NCBI GenBank assembly: GCA_002077045.2
Contig: KZ111144.1
Coordinates: 194,909-231,500 of the forward strand
Source of the DNA: Rachicladosporium sp. CCFEE 5018
Lineage: Eukaryota > Ascomycota > Dothideomycetes > Cladosporiales > Cladosporiaceae
Direction: 5' to 3'
Length of the DNA: 36,592 bases
This document shows, piece by piece, positions 10,328-21,824 of this stretch. The stretch's first letter is position 1. Every line of letters begins with the position of its first letter. The position numbers were made by a program, and so were the translations under genes. The notes below the pieces were generated by a model. The model saw only the letters and a list, made by a program, of their open reading frames with translations. It searched no databases and was not told the origin of the DNA.

Positions 10328-12900
10328 ATGGCGCAAACATCGCAGCTCTACCTCGTGGCAGAGGCAGACTCGATATATGAATTGGACATCCTCCGCAATT
10401 CTGGATCAGTCCGCCCATGGCTCGACTACATACAGTACAAGCGGCAATACGCGACGCTGCTGGAGCAGTCATTTGTCCTAGAACGGGCATGCATCGCGTT
10501 GCCGCGAAGCTACAAATTATGGAAGCTCTACTTGGAGCTAAGAGCTGCACATCTGAAGGGCAAGAACCCAGCGAGAAATAAAACCGAGTTCCAGAAAGTG
10601 AATGCGCTGTTCGAGCGGGCACTGGTCCTGCTCAACAAGATGCCACGCATCTGGGAGATGTACCTCGCTTTCCTCTGCCAGCAGCCTCTTATCACCTTCA
10701 CCCGGCGGACATTCGATCGCGCTCTCAGAGCGTTGCCACTCACACAGCACAATCGCGTCTGGGCACTGTACAGACCTTTTGCAAATTCGGCGAGTGGAGA
10801 CACGGCGGTGGGAATTTGGAGGCGATACATCCAGCTTCACCCGGAGCACGTGGAAGAGTTCATCGAGTTGCTGGTCGAGCAGGGGAAATACACTGAGGCC
10901 GTGAGGCGATACATGGAGATCCTCAACAACTCGCGCTTCAAGTCTGCGCAAGCGAAGGGACCGTTCGAGCACTGGACGGAGATGCTGGAGGTGCTGATCG
11001 ACAACGCGAAAGTGATACCCAATCCTTTGCCACTTCCCAGCGGCACGAGCATGTCTGTCGAGCGTATCATCCGCTCAGGTCTGCAGCGCTTTCCGGATCA
11101 GCGAGGTATACTGTGGGTGGGGTTGGCGCGATACTACATCAACCTTGGCGCGTATGAAAGAGCACGAGATATCTTTGAGGAGGGCATCACCACCGTTATG
11201 ACCGTGCGCGACTTCTCGGTCGTCTTCGATGCTTATGCCGAAGCAGAGGAAGCGCTCATCTCGATCAAACTCGAAGACTCAGCTGCGCGCCAACAGAAGA
11301 ATAAGGTAAACGTGGACGCAGATCTTGAGCTCGACATTCGGATGATGCGATTCGAGCAATTGATGGATCGCCGACCGTTCCTGGTGAACGATGTGTTGCT
11401 GCGACAGAACCCACACAACGTCAATGAATGGCAGAAGCGAGTAGCACTGTGGGGTGATAACAAGGTGATGGTGGTACAGACGTATACAGACTCAATCGCA
11501 GCTATCAGTCCGAAGAAAGCCCTCGGCCGCTTTCACGAGCTCTGGACAAACTACGCGAAGCTCTACGAAGCCGGCGGCGATCTGTCCACGGCACGCGTGA
11601 TACTGGAAAAAGCCGTCAAAGTTCCTTTCAAGTCTGTTGCCGAGCTGGCCGAGATGTGGACAGAGTGGGCAGAAATGGAGTTGCGGAATGAAGAGTTCGA
11701 TCAAGCTGTGAAGATCATGGCCGCAGCGACGAAAGCGCCGAAGAGGAGTACGGTGGACTACTTCGACGAGACACTCAGTCCGCAGCAGAGGGTTCACAAG
11801 TCTTGGAAACTTTGGTCGTTCTACGTAGACCTCGTCGAGTCGGTGTCAACATTTGAAGAGACAAGGAAGATATACGATCGCATCTTCGAACTCCGGATCG
11901 CCACTCCACAAACAGTCGTCAACTACGCCAACCTGCTAGAGGAACACGAGTACTTCGAGGAGTCTTTCAAGATCTACGAGCGTGGTTTAGATCTGTTCTC
12001 TTACCCGGTCGCTTTTGAACTGTGGAATTTATACCTCACAAAAGCTGTGGACCGACGGATCGGCATCGAACGATTACGAGATCTGTTCGAACAAGCACTT
12101 GAAGCATGCCCACCAAAATTCGCGAAAGCACTGTACTTGATGTACGGCGCGCTGGAAGAGGAGCGAGGACTCGCTCGACATGCGATGCGAATATACGACC
12201 GCAGTACACGAGCTGTGGCGGACGAAGACAGAGCAGAAATGTTCAACTTTTATGTCACTAAATCGGCATCGAACTTCGGTCTTACTTCGACACGAGCAAT
12301 ATACGAGCGTGCCATCGCTGCTCTGCCCGACAAAGAGGCGGCAACTATGTGCGTCAAGTTTGCGGAAATGGAGCGAAGACTTGGCGAAGTGGACAGGGCG
12401 AGAGCGATATTCGGACATGGGAGTCAGTTCTGCGATCCTCGCGTCAAAGAGGGAGCCGAGTTTTGGAAGAAGTGGGAGGCCTTCGAAGTCGCACACGGGA
12501 ACGAAGAGACTTTCAAGGAGATGCTGCGGGTCAAGCGGAGTGTTGTCGCTCGCTTCAAGTACGTCGCTCCTATCCCCTCCCATTCTACTTACCCAGAATC
12601 TTTACTAAGTATCTTGCTAGCACCGACGTCTCCTTCATCGCTTCACAAGCCGTCGCCCGACAACAACAAATGGCGCTGGACTCTGCCACCGATCTTGCAG
12701 ATGGAGATGGCGACGAAGACGATGGCAAGAGCGACGCTATGGCTAAGCTTGAGCGGCAAGCTAGAGCACCTGTGGGCTTCGTGGCGGCGAGTACCGGACC
12801 CGAGGGGTCAAAGATCGCCAGCGAGCGCAATGGGAAGGAGAACGATGGACCGGTGGCGGTGAAGAACAGTGAAGAGGTCGAGCTGGATCTTGACGACTGA
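10328..12900 (+). CDS. SYF1: Pre-mRNA-splicing factor Syf1 (XAB2 homologue)
   Basis: Two exons, 10328-12558 and 12621-12900, give 836 residues. The 62-nt intron (GTACGT donor, GCTAG acceptor) joins ARF to NTDVSFIASQA in phase 2, restoring a segment well conserved in fungal Syf1. Without splicing the frame drifts into unrelated residues. Syf1 is a scaffold of the Prp19/NineTeen complex of the active spliceosome. The whole protein is a run of HAT (half-a-TPR) helical repeats, with family-typical stretches such as SYKLWKLYLELR, IRMMRFEQLMDRRPFLVNDV and ESFKIYERGLDLFSYPV. The tail has the typical LERQARAPVGFVAASTGPEG and ends in an acidic LDLDD. The start MAQTSQLYLVAEAD matches the usual N-terminus; an upstream in-frame ATG at 10220 is less likely. 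Confidence 0.95.
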
Positions 12901-13485
12901 CGAGGTTGATGAGATAGGCAGAGGGGTTTGATTCAGATGGCAAAGTGTAAGATATGTGTACAGCATATTCGATATACAGGTACAACGATGCAATGCAGTC
13001 GTTGGGACTCGACGACACTCCTTGCGGGCATCCGTGCTGCAGGAGTCGTGCAAGAGAAAGTTCTCGTTTGGTCAGGGGAGTGCTGACAGTGATTCTGGGG
13101 AGGAAAGTGGATGAATTGATGGCGTAGAAGCGCAAGTCGATGTTGATTGTACAAACGATGAAAGTCTGTCCATAACTGGACTGCAACTGACACTCGAGTC
13201 AGGAGTCTGGGGACATACTTTCAATCGTGCAGGGGTGTAGCATGTGGGACTGACGTCGAGAGGTCGAGCTCGTTGCTTGTCTGGGCGATTGGACTTGGTA
13301 GACTGTAGTTCGATACACACCAGCGCTCACTACACTAAACCTCACCTCCATTGAACCATCGCCACTGATACCTCCAGCTTCGCGTACCTCTTCAGATCCC
13401 ACCGACTCGATCAATCCCCATCTTTCTCAACTGCCGCCAGGCTCCCTGATAGACCACTTAGACTCACCACAATCCCTCCACCAAG
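12901..13485. other. Intergenic region between SYF1 and VMA8
   Basis: About 585 bp without a supported gene. The last 150 bp before the ATG at 13486 are pyrimidine-rich with CTCAC and CCACC words, as expected for a fungal promoter and leader. Confidence 0.5.
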
Positions 13486-14335
13486 ATGTCAGGAGGCAAA
13501 GACCGCGAGCCCGTCTTCCCCACGCGCCAATCCCTCGGCGCCATGAAAGGCAAACTAAAAGGCGCCCAAGTAGGCCACGACCTGCTGAAACGCAAATCCG
13601 AAGCCCTCACCAAGCGCTTCCGCGAGATCACCAAGCGAATCGACGAAGCCAAACGCAAGATGGGTCGCGTCATGCAGATAGCCGCTTTCAGTCTCGCAGA
13701 AGTCACTTACGCGGTCGGGAATAATAGTCTGGGGTATCAGATAACGGAGAGTGTAAGGCAGGCGAAGTTTAGAGTGAGGACGAGGCAGGAGAATGTGAGT
13801 GGTGTGTTTTTGCCGCAGTTCGAGAGCTTTCAAATGGAGGGAGTGTCAGAGTTTGCGATGACTGGACTGGGTAAGGGAGGGCAGCAAGTTCAGAAGTGTA
13901 GGGAGACCTATACGAGGGCTGTGGAGACGTTGGTGGAGCTTGCGAGTCTCCAAACAGCGTTTGTGATTTTGGATGAGGTTATCAAGGTCGTCAATCGACG
14001 TGTGAACGCTATGTATGTCCTCCCGTCTCCCCCCTCACGCAGATCCAGCTACTGACCTCGTTCCTAGCGAACACATCATCATTCCCCGCACTGAGAATAC
14101 GATCAAGTACATAAACTCCGAACTTGACGAGCTGGACAGAGAAGAGTTCTTCCGGCTCAAGAAAGTCAAGGGCGTCAAAGAGCGGGCGCAAGCCAGAGAA
14201 GAGGCCGAACGGCAGGCTAAGCTCAAGGGGAAGAAAAAGAGCGACGACGAGGAGGAAGGAAAGGGGAGTGATAAGGAGAACAAGGGAAGTGGAAACGTAC
14301 TGGGAGATGATGGAGACAAAGACGTAATATTCTGA
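13486..14335 (+). CDS. VMA8: V-type proton ATPase subunit D
   Basis: Two exons, 13486-14012 and 14068-14335, give 264 residues, the normal length. The 55-nt intron (GTATGT donor, CTGAC branch, CTAG acceptor) splits an Ile codon so that NRRVNA continues as IEHIIIPRTENT, as in other fungi. Subunit D is the central stalk of the V1 sector, coupling ATP hydrolysis to proton pumping into vacuoles and endosomes. Family stretches include FPTRQSLGAMKGKLKGAQ at the N-terminus, TKRFREITKRIDEAKRKMG, and YINSELDELDREEFFRLKKV in the second exon. The last 60 residues are a charged Lys/Glu-rich tail, poorly conserved in this family. It ends 98 bp from the converging MFS gene. Confidence 0.97.
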
Positions 14336-14433
14336 GCGTAAGCAGAGCATGGCGTGTGATGTCTATGTAGTTTCTGTACATTTCGAGCGTCGAGCAGCGA
14401 TATCTGATCTGTCGTGACACTTTCACCCTTTGC

Positions 14434-15921
14434 TCAATCCCTCCCTTTCGACAATACCCTCGGCCAGCCGCCGATGAAGAGGAAGCAGACGACAGCAGTC
14501 GGCCCGCATATCCCAGCCAGCACAGCATTCATATTCCCGTATCCAATCGCGCTCTTCAGTCCTCCAGCCAGACTCGGCCCCAACGCCAACCCGGCCGAGA
14601 ACACCATACTGTTCAACCCATACAACCGCGCATAAGGCCCTTCTTCGCCGAAAAAGTCAGGATTGACTTCGTAGTACTTCTGTACCACAGCACCAGCTTC
14701 TACAATACTCGGCGCGCCCACAGCAGCAAGCCCAACGCCACAAAGGGAGAGCAAGCAGGAGTATAGGATGATCTGGTCCTTACCTCCAGCCTGCGGTAGG
14801 CGGAGGAGCGTGAGCGCTATGGTGAGCCAGCTGTAGGCTCCGACAGCTACGGGTTTGGTGCCGTACTTGTCCACTGCCCAGCCGAAGACGGGGCCAAGGA
14901 TGAGGTCGAAGATTCCAAGGGGGATGAAGAGGAGGCCGGACTCGAGGGAGGTGAAGTTGAAGAGTTCTTGGGCTTCGGTTGTGATCGTGCTGTCGAAGGC
15001 TCCCAGTAAAGTGGCTTGTATCAGCGCCACCAGCAAAGCGGAAAGCAGACGCGGGTGAGACAGGCAGGGCAGGATTGGAAGCGAGCGGGCGAGACGGGGC
15101 TGATCTTTCGATAGCTTGAAAGACTTTTCGTCTTCCTGTGATGGAGACTTGCTGAGCAGTGGCTGAGATTCGTTCGCATCCTCGTCTTGGTTCTGTGCAT
15201 CGTCGTTCTGACCGTCCTCGGGAGGCCCATCAACGAGCTTCGCCCCTCCAGGATACTTCCTCGCCACCTTCTTCTCAATCACCATGACTCGCATGATGAA
15301 ATCCACAGCCAGCACTGCGAAGCCCACGCCAAAGACACCAGTGTAGCCAGACTTCTCGTAGAGTACACCTCCTATGGCAGGCGCCGCCAGACTACCCACG
15401 GAAGCAAAGCTGATCACAGTCCCGATAGTCTTACCCAAGTTCTCCGGACCGACCGTCTCCAGACAAAGCGTGAGGCCAATGCTCCATACCACCGCTGCAC
15501 TTAATCCCTGCAAGATGCGGGCGACGTAGAGCGTGGCCAGGTTTTGGCCGATGAATAGCAGGATGGTGGCGGATAGCAACGCCGCAAGTCCGCCCAGGAA
15601 AGGTCCCTGTCTCGTACTAACTTTATCGCTGATGATGCCAGCGAGAGGACTGAATACCACACTCGAAGCGGCGTACGCGGCTAGCAGTCCGGAGACATGG
15701 CCTTGGATTTGGTCTTTCGGAAGGCCGATCCGGTCTTGGAGCATGAAAGGTAGGATTGGAACGACGAGACCGTACAAGAAGAGATCGCAGAAGAGACCTA
15801 CGGCGACCGTGGCGATGATGAAGAAGGTGTTGCTGCGCCATTCGAGGCCGTAGGGCGTTTCGGAGAAGTCTTTGGAGATTTGAGCGGTGTTGAGGAGCTT
15901 TGTCCAGGTGGATTTGGGCAT
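14434..15921 (-). CDS. Major facilitator superfamily transporter (DHA1 / vesicular-amine-transporter type)
   Basis: Single exon of 495 residues, starting MPKSTWTKLL. About 12 hydrophobic segments lie in two sets of six (about 33-215 and 290-490), separated by a hydrophilic loop of roughly 70 residues. A motif-A-like GIISDKVSTRQGP (95-107) lies between segments 2 and 3, and an antiporter-type motif-C-like AAPAIGGVLYEKSGY at 179-193. This fits the drug:H+ antiporter-1 group, including fungal relatives of vesicular amine transporters. The substrate is unknown. The central loop contains ESQPLL (251-256), matching the acidic dileucine signal [DE]xxxL[LI] that directs membrane proteins to the vacuole, so a vacuolar site is possible. 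The gene converges on VMA8, which supplies the vacuolar proton gradient; the link may be chance. Confidence 0.88.
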   Translation of the reverse strand: MPKSTWTKLLNTAQISKDFSETPYGLEWRSNTFFIIATVAVGLFCDLFLYGLVVPILPFMLQDRIGLPKDQIQGHVSGLLAAYAASSVVFSPLAGIISDKVSTRQGPFLGGLAALLSATILLFIGQNLATLYVARILQGLSAAVVWSIGLTLCLETVGPENLGKTIGTVISFASVGSLAAPAIGGVLYEKSGYTGVFGVGFAVLAVDFIMRVMVIEKKVARKYPGGAKLVDGPPEDGQNDDAQNQDEDANESQPLLSKSPSQEDEKSFKLSKDQPRLARSLPILPCLSHPRLLSALLVALIQATLLGAFDSTITTEAQELFNFTSLESGLLFIPLGIFDLILGPVFGWAVDKYGTKPVAVGAYSWLTIALTLLRLPQAGGKDQIILYSCLLSLCGVGLAAVGAPSIVEAGAVVQKYYEVNPDFFGEEGPYARLYGLNSMVFSAGLALGPSLAGGLKSAIGYGNMNAVLAGICGPTAVVCFLFIGGWPRVLSKGRD

Positions 15922-16369
15922 GGCTGCAAGAGTTGCAGCTGTATGCTGAACACGATCAGATTATCAGATTCACGGAAGCATGATTCGAAGGTCCTGGAGA
16001 ATCTCACTTCTTGAGCTAAGAGGAGAGGGAAGAGATGGACGTCGACTGCTCATATCGCCACGGCAGCACCTGCCCAATGCGTTTGCATGAGGTCACTTCT
16101 TAAACCTTTTCAGGTTACATGTAGCGCACGCGAGCAGATGTGCTCCGGCTGTTCTATAAGTATCTGATGGGTGATAATGCAGTCGCGGAATTGACTCGGT
16201 ATGCTACAGAAGTTGAACGCGGAAAGGCAGTACTCAACATGACAGGCGGGCACCCATCAATCTCGATCTCGGTGTTTAGTAGCTAACTTACGCCTCGACA
16301 TCGGGAGCTGATTCCATCTCACAGTCATGTCTCTCCTTCACGCAAAGCTGGTCCACGCGCACCATCGCT
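15922..16369. other. Intergenic region upstream of the MFS gene
   Basis: About 450 bp between the MFS start and the stop of the U1A-like gene. No coding or RNA feature recognised. Confidence 0.5.
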
Positions 16370-17265
16370 CTACCTCTGCCTCTGGTAGCTGACCTTGATC
16401 GGCTGTCCTCCCATCGCCATCCCCGTGACCGCCTCCTTCGCCGTGATCGCCGCAGCCTCGTCCTCGTACTCCACGAACGCGATCGTCTTCCTCGTTGGCA
16501 CAAGTCGGATCTCCCTGAAGCCAGGGAACCTCTTGAAGACAATCTCGAGTGCCGCGTGACCATAGTCCTCGGGCAGCTCTTGTAAGAACAGTGTTTTGGC
16601 GGGCGGCAGGTACTCATCCGGTATGACTGCATTCGCAGCAGTGGGTTTGGCGGTCTTAGAAGGCCGATCGGGGAGCTCTTCAGTGTCGGCAGGGCGTTTG
16701 GGCGCGCGAGCCAGCTCGGCGGCTTCGAGTGCTTGTTTGCGCTCTACCATGTTGTCAATGCTCGCCGTCCAGTCGCGCAACAGTGCTGCTAACCTTTCTC
16801 AGCCAACCTATGCTTCTTATGCGCCTCCAACCCCTCCTCCCCATCCTCCTTCTCAACTGTAGCATCACTCCTCGTCCTCGCGAACTCCAGCCCGATCTGC
16901 TTCCCGAACAGCTCAAACCCCTGCAGCTCATCTATAGCCTCCTGCGCAGCCTCGGCAGTCGTGTAGACAATGAACGCTTGTCCTTTGCGCTTGTTGCTTC
17001 GCTTGGCGATGATGTCAACGATCTCGCCGAACTCGTCGAAGATACCATGGAGGGCTTCGATGAGGGCGGGTATCTTGATGCGCTCGTCCAGGTTGCGGAC
17101 CTATGGAGATCTGGTTAGGGAGGCAAGGGAGGTGGTGAGTAGTGCTGGATATCAGAGCGTACGTAGACTCTACGGAGAGGTCAGTACTTATACTTCCCCT
17201 CGCGCTTGTTCGTACGGTGTGCAATGTACGAACGTTGCGGACGGAGGTGTGTCTGCATCTGCCAT
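16370..17265 (-). CDS. U1A/U2B''-type spliceosomal RRM protein, four exons including a 7-nt microexon
   Basis: Proposed exons are 17265-17234, 17169-17163, 17100-16794 and 16743-16370, giving 239 residues. RRM1 spans about 10-88, with RNP2 VYVRNL (12-17) and RNP1 KGQAFIVY (52-59). RRM2 spans about 165-236, with LFLQEL and KTIAFVEY. A Lys/Glu/Ala-rich linker lies between them. This is the U1A/U2B''/SNF layout, a protein that binds U1 or U2 snRNA stem-loops; sequence alone does not settle which. The last intron (16793-16744, 50 nt) joins RLAEK to ERKQALEAAE, a junction typical of fungal homologues. The first two introns (64 and 62 nt, with CTGAC and CTAAC branch sites) flank AGTCTAC, which yields the family-typical ATVYVRNLDE. 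Skipping the microexon from a different donor would give ATFVRNLDE, also in frame, so the 5' structure is less certain than the rest. Confidence 0.85.
17163..17169 (-). other. 7-nt microexon AGTCTAC of the U1A/U2B''-like gene
   Basis: The minus strand reads CTGACCTCTCCGTAG, then AGTCTAC, then GTACGC. A branch site and acceptor precede it and a donor follows. Joined to the first exon ending in GCAAC and the next exon starting GTCCGC, it spells Thr-Val-Tyr-Val-Arg, completing the RNP2 motif. Confidence 0.6.
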
Positions 17266-18192
17266 GTTGACGGACGACGAGCGCTGTGCTTTGATCCGCT
17301 CTTATGGCTGTCGTATCAAGCAGACTATCAAATTGTAGTTGTGATGGAGAGGATGAGGGAGTGCATTCAGAGAGATAGGGCACTCACTCATAATCGTCGA
17401 AAGTTTGTCCGCACAAGGTACGATCAAAGTAGCTCTCACTCCATCGTGTACTTACACCAGCATTTCCCGCTGCTGCACAGGCTACACCACCGGCCCAGGC
17501 TGTGCGCCTACCGCGCCTCCATCTACTGCTTCATCCATGCCGCGCCCAAAAATCCATCTCGAGCCCTACCTTGATCGACGTTCCCACGACTGTTGCGTCT
17601 CCAAGCTGACAACCAGTCACCATCTCGTCTGCGGATTACGCTGCCACTGCACTCAACTTTGCGGCCCTTCCTGGTGGAAGTGAGCCTCGCCCCAAAGAGT
17701 CCAGGGTTAGGACGTGGACGATTGGCGAATGCAAGAGTTCCCTCGGCATTAGTTCAAGCATTTTTGTAGCTAGATACGCCTACGACGACCTGCAAACCTA
17801 GGATCATGCACGACGAGTTCAGTGTATCGGACGGCCGTCCGACTGCTTCGCCAAATAGAGCCTACATCAGGTCAATTCGCCTGTCTGTTGGCCAGAGCCG
17901 ATACACACGAGCTGCACCGCGTTGTTTATTGGAGTCTGCGGTACGGCGAAAGGTGATCATTGAGGGGACCAGGGGAGTAGAGCTTACTACTAGATGGAAG
18001 GACATGCGAGTGTGCTGCCTTAATAGAGATCGGTGGCAAAGGCGAGGGAGGAGGGTCCTGAGAAGCGATTGGAGCGAATGCTCTATTGCCCGTTATGCCG
18101 TAGCGCTTGAGGCGAGGTAGGCAGTCTTTGGACGGTGAATCTTGCCACGGCGATCGAAATTCATACTTCGTGGCAGTTTGACCGCTAGCATC
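17266..18192. other. Intergenic region upstream of the U1A-like gene
   Basis: About 930 bp between the U1A-like start and the 3' end of the cofactor D gene. No full gene is supported. A short plus-strand frame from the ATG at 17537 starts MPRPKIHLEPYLD, resembling the N-terminus of a group of fungal proteins, but it soon loses protein character and stops within 50 codons. Confidence 0.45.
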
Positions 18193-21100
18193 TCAACCTT
18201 TGCCCTGCTCGTCCACCCATCCCCCAAGCTCCCCGAGAACCTCGTCCCTCCTTCTCCTCCCCTCCGATCCCCTCCCCGTCCAGTCCACCTCCCCCATCCC
18301 CCTCATCCCCTCCTCGCCCCTCCCAATAACCCACAACACCTCCGCAACCGCCACCCTCACCCTCGGAAATGGATTCGTCTTCAGCATGCTAAGCAACTTC
18401 TTCAGCACCTCCCCACGGATTGCAGGTATGATTGCGAGATGCATATATATCTCCGTGCAAACGAGCAGACGGGGTATATCGCTTGACTTGTGGTGGAGAT
18501 GCTGGATCGTCGAGAGAAGCAATCGCCAGGGAAAGGGTGATGCGTGGGTGAGGAGAAGAGAGGGAAGGGAAGTAGAGAGCAGGTAGGCGAGAAGGTTGAG
18601 AGCGGGGAGGATGAGGTGAGGAGATGTGGTGGCGAGAGTTGTGTCTTGGCTTGGGGTGGAAATGAGATCGCGGAGGATGGCGAGGTAGGTTGTAAGGAAA
18701 GTGTGGAGGTGCTCGGGATCTGCCTGGCTCAGCAGTCCCACGAGCTCCTGACGCGAGAGCTGCAAAAGCGTCTCAGCGCCTCCGCCGGCAACTGAGATGG
18801 TACCCTCGACCAGCGAACGAATCGCCCAGGGAGGCGAGCTGGGCTGACAGAGCGGCTCGAGTGCAAGGGCGATGTATACGATGCCGTGTGGAAGCTCTGC
18901 GAAGTCAGGTATTGACATCTCGGTGAATTGATCGCGTCTGCACAGTGCAGCTTTGCTGCGCACTCGGTCGAGCTTCTCGAGCGAGAGTCGCAGGATGTCG
19001 GCTAGGAGCAGCTGGCTTTCCGATATCCAGCGCCTCTGTGGAGGGCCTGAGCCGTCCTGCGCCTGTTTTGTAGGCATTCCTCTCCAGAGCTGCAGAAAGT
19101 GGGATGCGCAGTCTAGTGCTTGCAGTCGGACAAGGGAGCCAATGTCACCTCGTTCATCCACTGTGTAGTCGTTGAGTCCGGTGTGAATCGCATTGACAAG
19201 TTCTGGGACGACGTCTTCCGGAGCGCTGGCCAAGCCATCGCCCAAGTCTTGCAGAGCAATTTCCAGCGCTCGTGCAGCAATGACTCTCCAGTCTACGGCC
19301 TTGGCTATGATCAGAGTGGCGAGGGTAGAGATTGCGAGCGCGGCAGCCTCGCCATCGAACCCCACACCGTAGCGTGAAGTCAGGGCACCCAGCGCGATAG
19401 CTCGCCCAGCGCCTCCGAGCGTGCCCTTCGCACCGTCTACAGCAACCTGCTTGCTCAGTGTGCGTGCTCCCAGGCTGCCAAGCGGTGCCTTAGTTCTCCG
19501 CAGAAGCTCTATCAGTGGGCGAACGAGTAGAGGAATGACCAGTAGTATAGCAGCTTCTTGACGAGATAGCAGCCGGTCTACGTAGATCGTGAGCTGTTCA
19601 GGAACATGGAGCTCATCGACATGAGCCTTTCGCGCACAAGCGATCTCGCACTGACACACTGCTGCGGCCAACTGTGTAAGCGCCGGATGTAGCTCAGACT
19701 TGAGAATCCGTGGGTTGAAGTCTGCCGTGGTCAGCTTGTGGTCAGTGACAGCATCCCAGAAGCGGCGATGGACATGTGAAATAGCTAATGATCCAGAATT
19801 CATTTTCGTGAGCTTGAGTTCCAACATATGAGCCATTGACAACACGATTCCATGGAGGGCTTCGCTTTGAGTCGTACTGGTGTTCTTCAAGTGCTCTTCT
19901 AGGATCCGCGCTACGTGCATGTAGCTATCAATGCTCATTGCTGCCAGTCCAGCCAGCGAGTCTGCAGCAGCTTCCCGCGATACAACGTCCGCAGAGTCCA
20001 GACCTCTCCAGCCGACCATATTATTGACCAGTGCTGTCCAGTAGCTGTGATCGAGCCTCGCGGCAGCGGCAGCCACGTCGATCAATCCTCTTCGACGCAG
20101 ACCGACGGCCTGGTAGTCCACGATCTGCACCAGTGAGATACCTTCAATTACTTGATTTGGGTGTCTTCCTATTAGCTCCTGCAATGCGGCAGACGAGCCT
20201 CGTCGGACGTTGCCTGCTGGATCTGAGCATGCTGCGAGTATGAGCTGCGCGGCCATTGCTTGTATGACGTTGCTGGCTTTGACCGTCCCCTGTACGAAGC
20301 TCATATTGCTACTATCGACAGCAAGCAGCTCGTTCGTAGTATATCTACGCGACAGGGACCAGACCCCGAAGTTCGCTGCGTCGCGGACATTTGTGCCAAT
20401 GCTGCTGCCCGTCGCGGCACGCTGCTCGAAACTCAGCGCAGCGACAAGGACTTCAAGAATCTCGGGCAGCTGCTCGGTCGAAGCAGATCGCTTGAACAGT
20501 GCATGCGAGAGTGCCAACGTGAGGCCATGCCATTTTAGTACGTTGACCGTCTGATTGTCTGTGAGGGGTCCGTTCCGAGACATACCTTCGCGGAAGCTCT
20601 CAATGACCGCTTGGATGATGTCGTAGCCCATGTCGGGCGGTAACGATGATATGATCAGGCTCATGGCCTTCGCAGCCGCGTAACGCACTGGAGTATCACG
20701 GTCTCCCAATGAAGTCAGAAGGTGGTCGATCACGTCTTCCAGTATGCTCGTGCTCTCGGCAAAACTACGGAGCTCGCTTGCATTCTCCGGCGCACGCAGG
20801 CTGAGTATGGCAGTATTGCGGAAGATTTTGACAACCAAGCTCTTGCCAATAGCATTCGTGGATAGAGGATTGGTGCTTTCATCTCGACAGAGGACTTCGC
20901 ACGCTCGGTAGATTGAAGGTGCTAGATGGCTGAGATCCGAGGAGCCCGAAAGTGCTGCTAGAAAGCGCAATGGCCCGAGCTGATCATATACCGGACCTTG
21001 TGGCACGGTGTCTGGACTGACAAGGCCGATCGCGTATGAGACCAGGCTGTCTGCGAGGCCGAGCTTCTGCATGTCAGGTCTGGCCACCAGTCTTGCTAGC

Positions 21101-21824
21101 ATTGAAGCAGCAGCGTCTTGCGCCTTCGTTGACGCGGACAAGTACTGTAGCCCAAGTCGGACGACTCTCACTGCGGTTGCTGGTAGTGCTGAGGGTAGGA
21201 TCGGGCCCTCTACTCCAATTGAATCCGACACACCTGCAGAGAAGGACGAAAGATTGAACGGCGCCAACAGCATATGTGACAGCCATAGTAGCAGCACATA
21301 CGCTGTCCGCCAATCGGCCCCATCTTCTTTGACCGTTTGTGCTACGCTTTCAAGACTGCTCAGGATAGTGCCTAGGTATCTTGGCTCGTTGTTGAAAAAG
21401 CCAACGATGACCTTCGCACCCCTCACCTTGCACAAATGATACAGAATACTCGACAGAGCAGTCAAGGTGTCGAGACTTTCAGCAGATGCTTTCGTAGTGG
21501 GTCGGCGCAGATACTCGAGACATGCCTCTACAATGGGAGGGACAATGTACTTCAGCCTGGCGTCAAGCAATTGCGGTTCGCCTTGAAATGGCTCGATCTG
21601 TCGCGAGCCATGAGCTGAGAACTAAGACCAGGATCAAGAGACGATACCAGACTGATGATGCAGGCGAGGTCTTTCGATCGGACACGCGAATGCACAGCAC
21701 CATGACTGCTCCCTGTCGTGGACTTCTTCGAGAGGACCTTAGGCAAGCTGCTTTCGAGATCTGACAGTAACGTCGCGGAGGCTCTGACGAGCCTGATGTC
21801 GTCATCCTCGTCAACAGTTTCCAT
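18193..21824 (-). CDS. TBCD: Tubulin-folding cofactor D
   Basis: Two exons, 21824-21629 and 21581-18193, give 1194 residues, close to the mammalian length. Cofactor D (budding yeast Cin1, fission yeast Alp1) captures beta-tubulin and helps assemble the tubulin heterodimer. N-terminal METVDEDDDIRLVRASATLL and SLPKVLSKKS match the family leader. The body is alpha-helical HEAT-like repeat sequence without membrane segments, including RYAAAKAMSLIISSLPPDMG and an ARALEIALQDLG stretch. The C-terminus has the expected Glu-Val-Asp-Trp segment (GEVDWT). The 47-nt intron has a weak GTCTTA donor and CAAG acceptor. It is placed because it turns SSLDP into SSLDPGEPQLLDARLKYIV, the usual PQLLD segment, and fixes the frame. 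A stray GTAAGT directly before the ATG is noted but not needed. It is divergent from the Pol delta subunit gene. Confidence 0.92.

Noticed and set aside
14336..14433. Extra gene or RNA between VMA8 and the MFS gene
   Set aside because: Only 98 bp of shared 3' end sequence; nothing recognisable.
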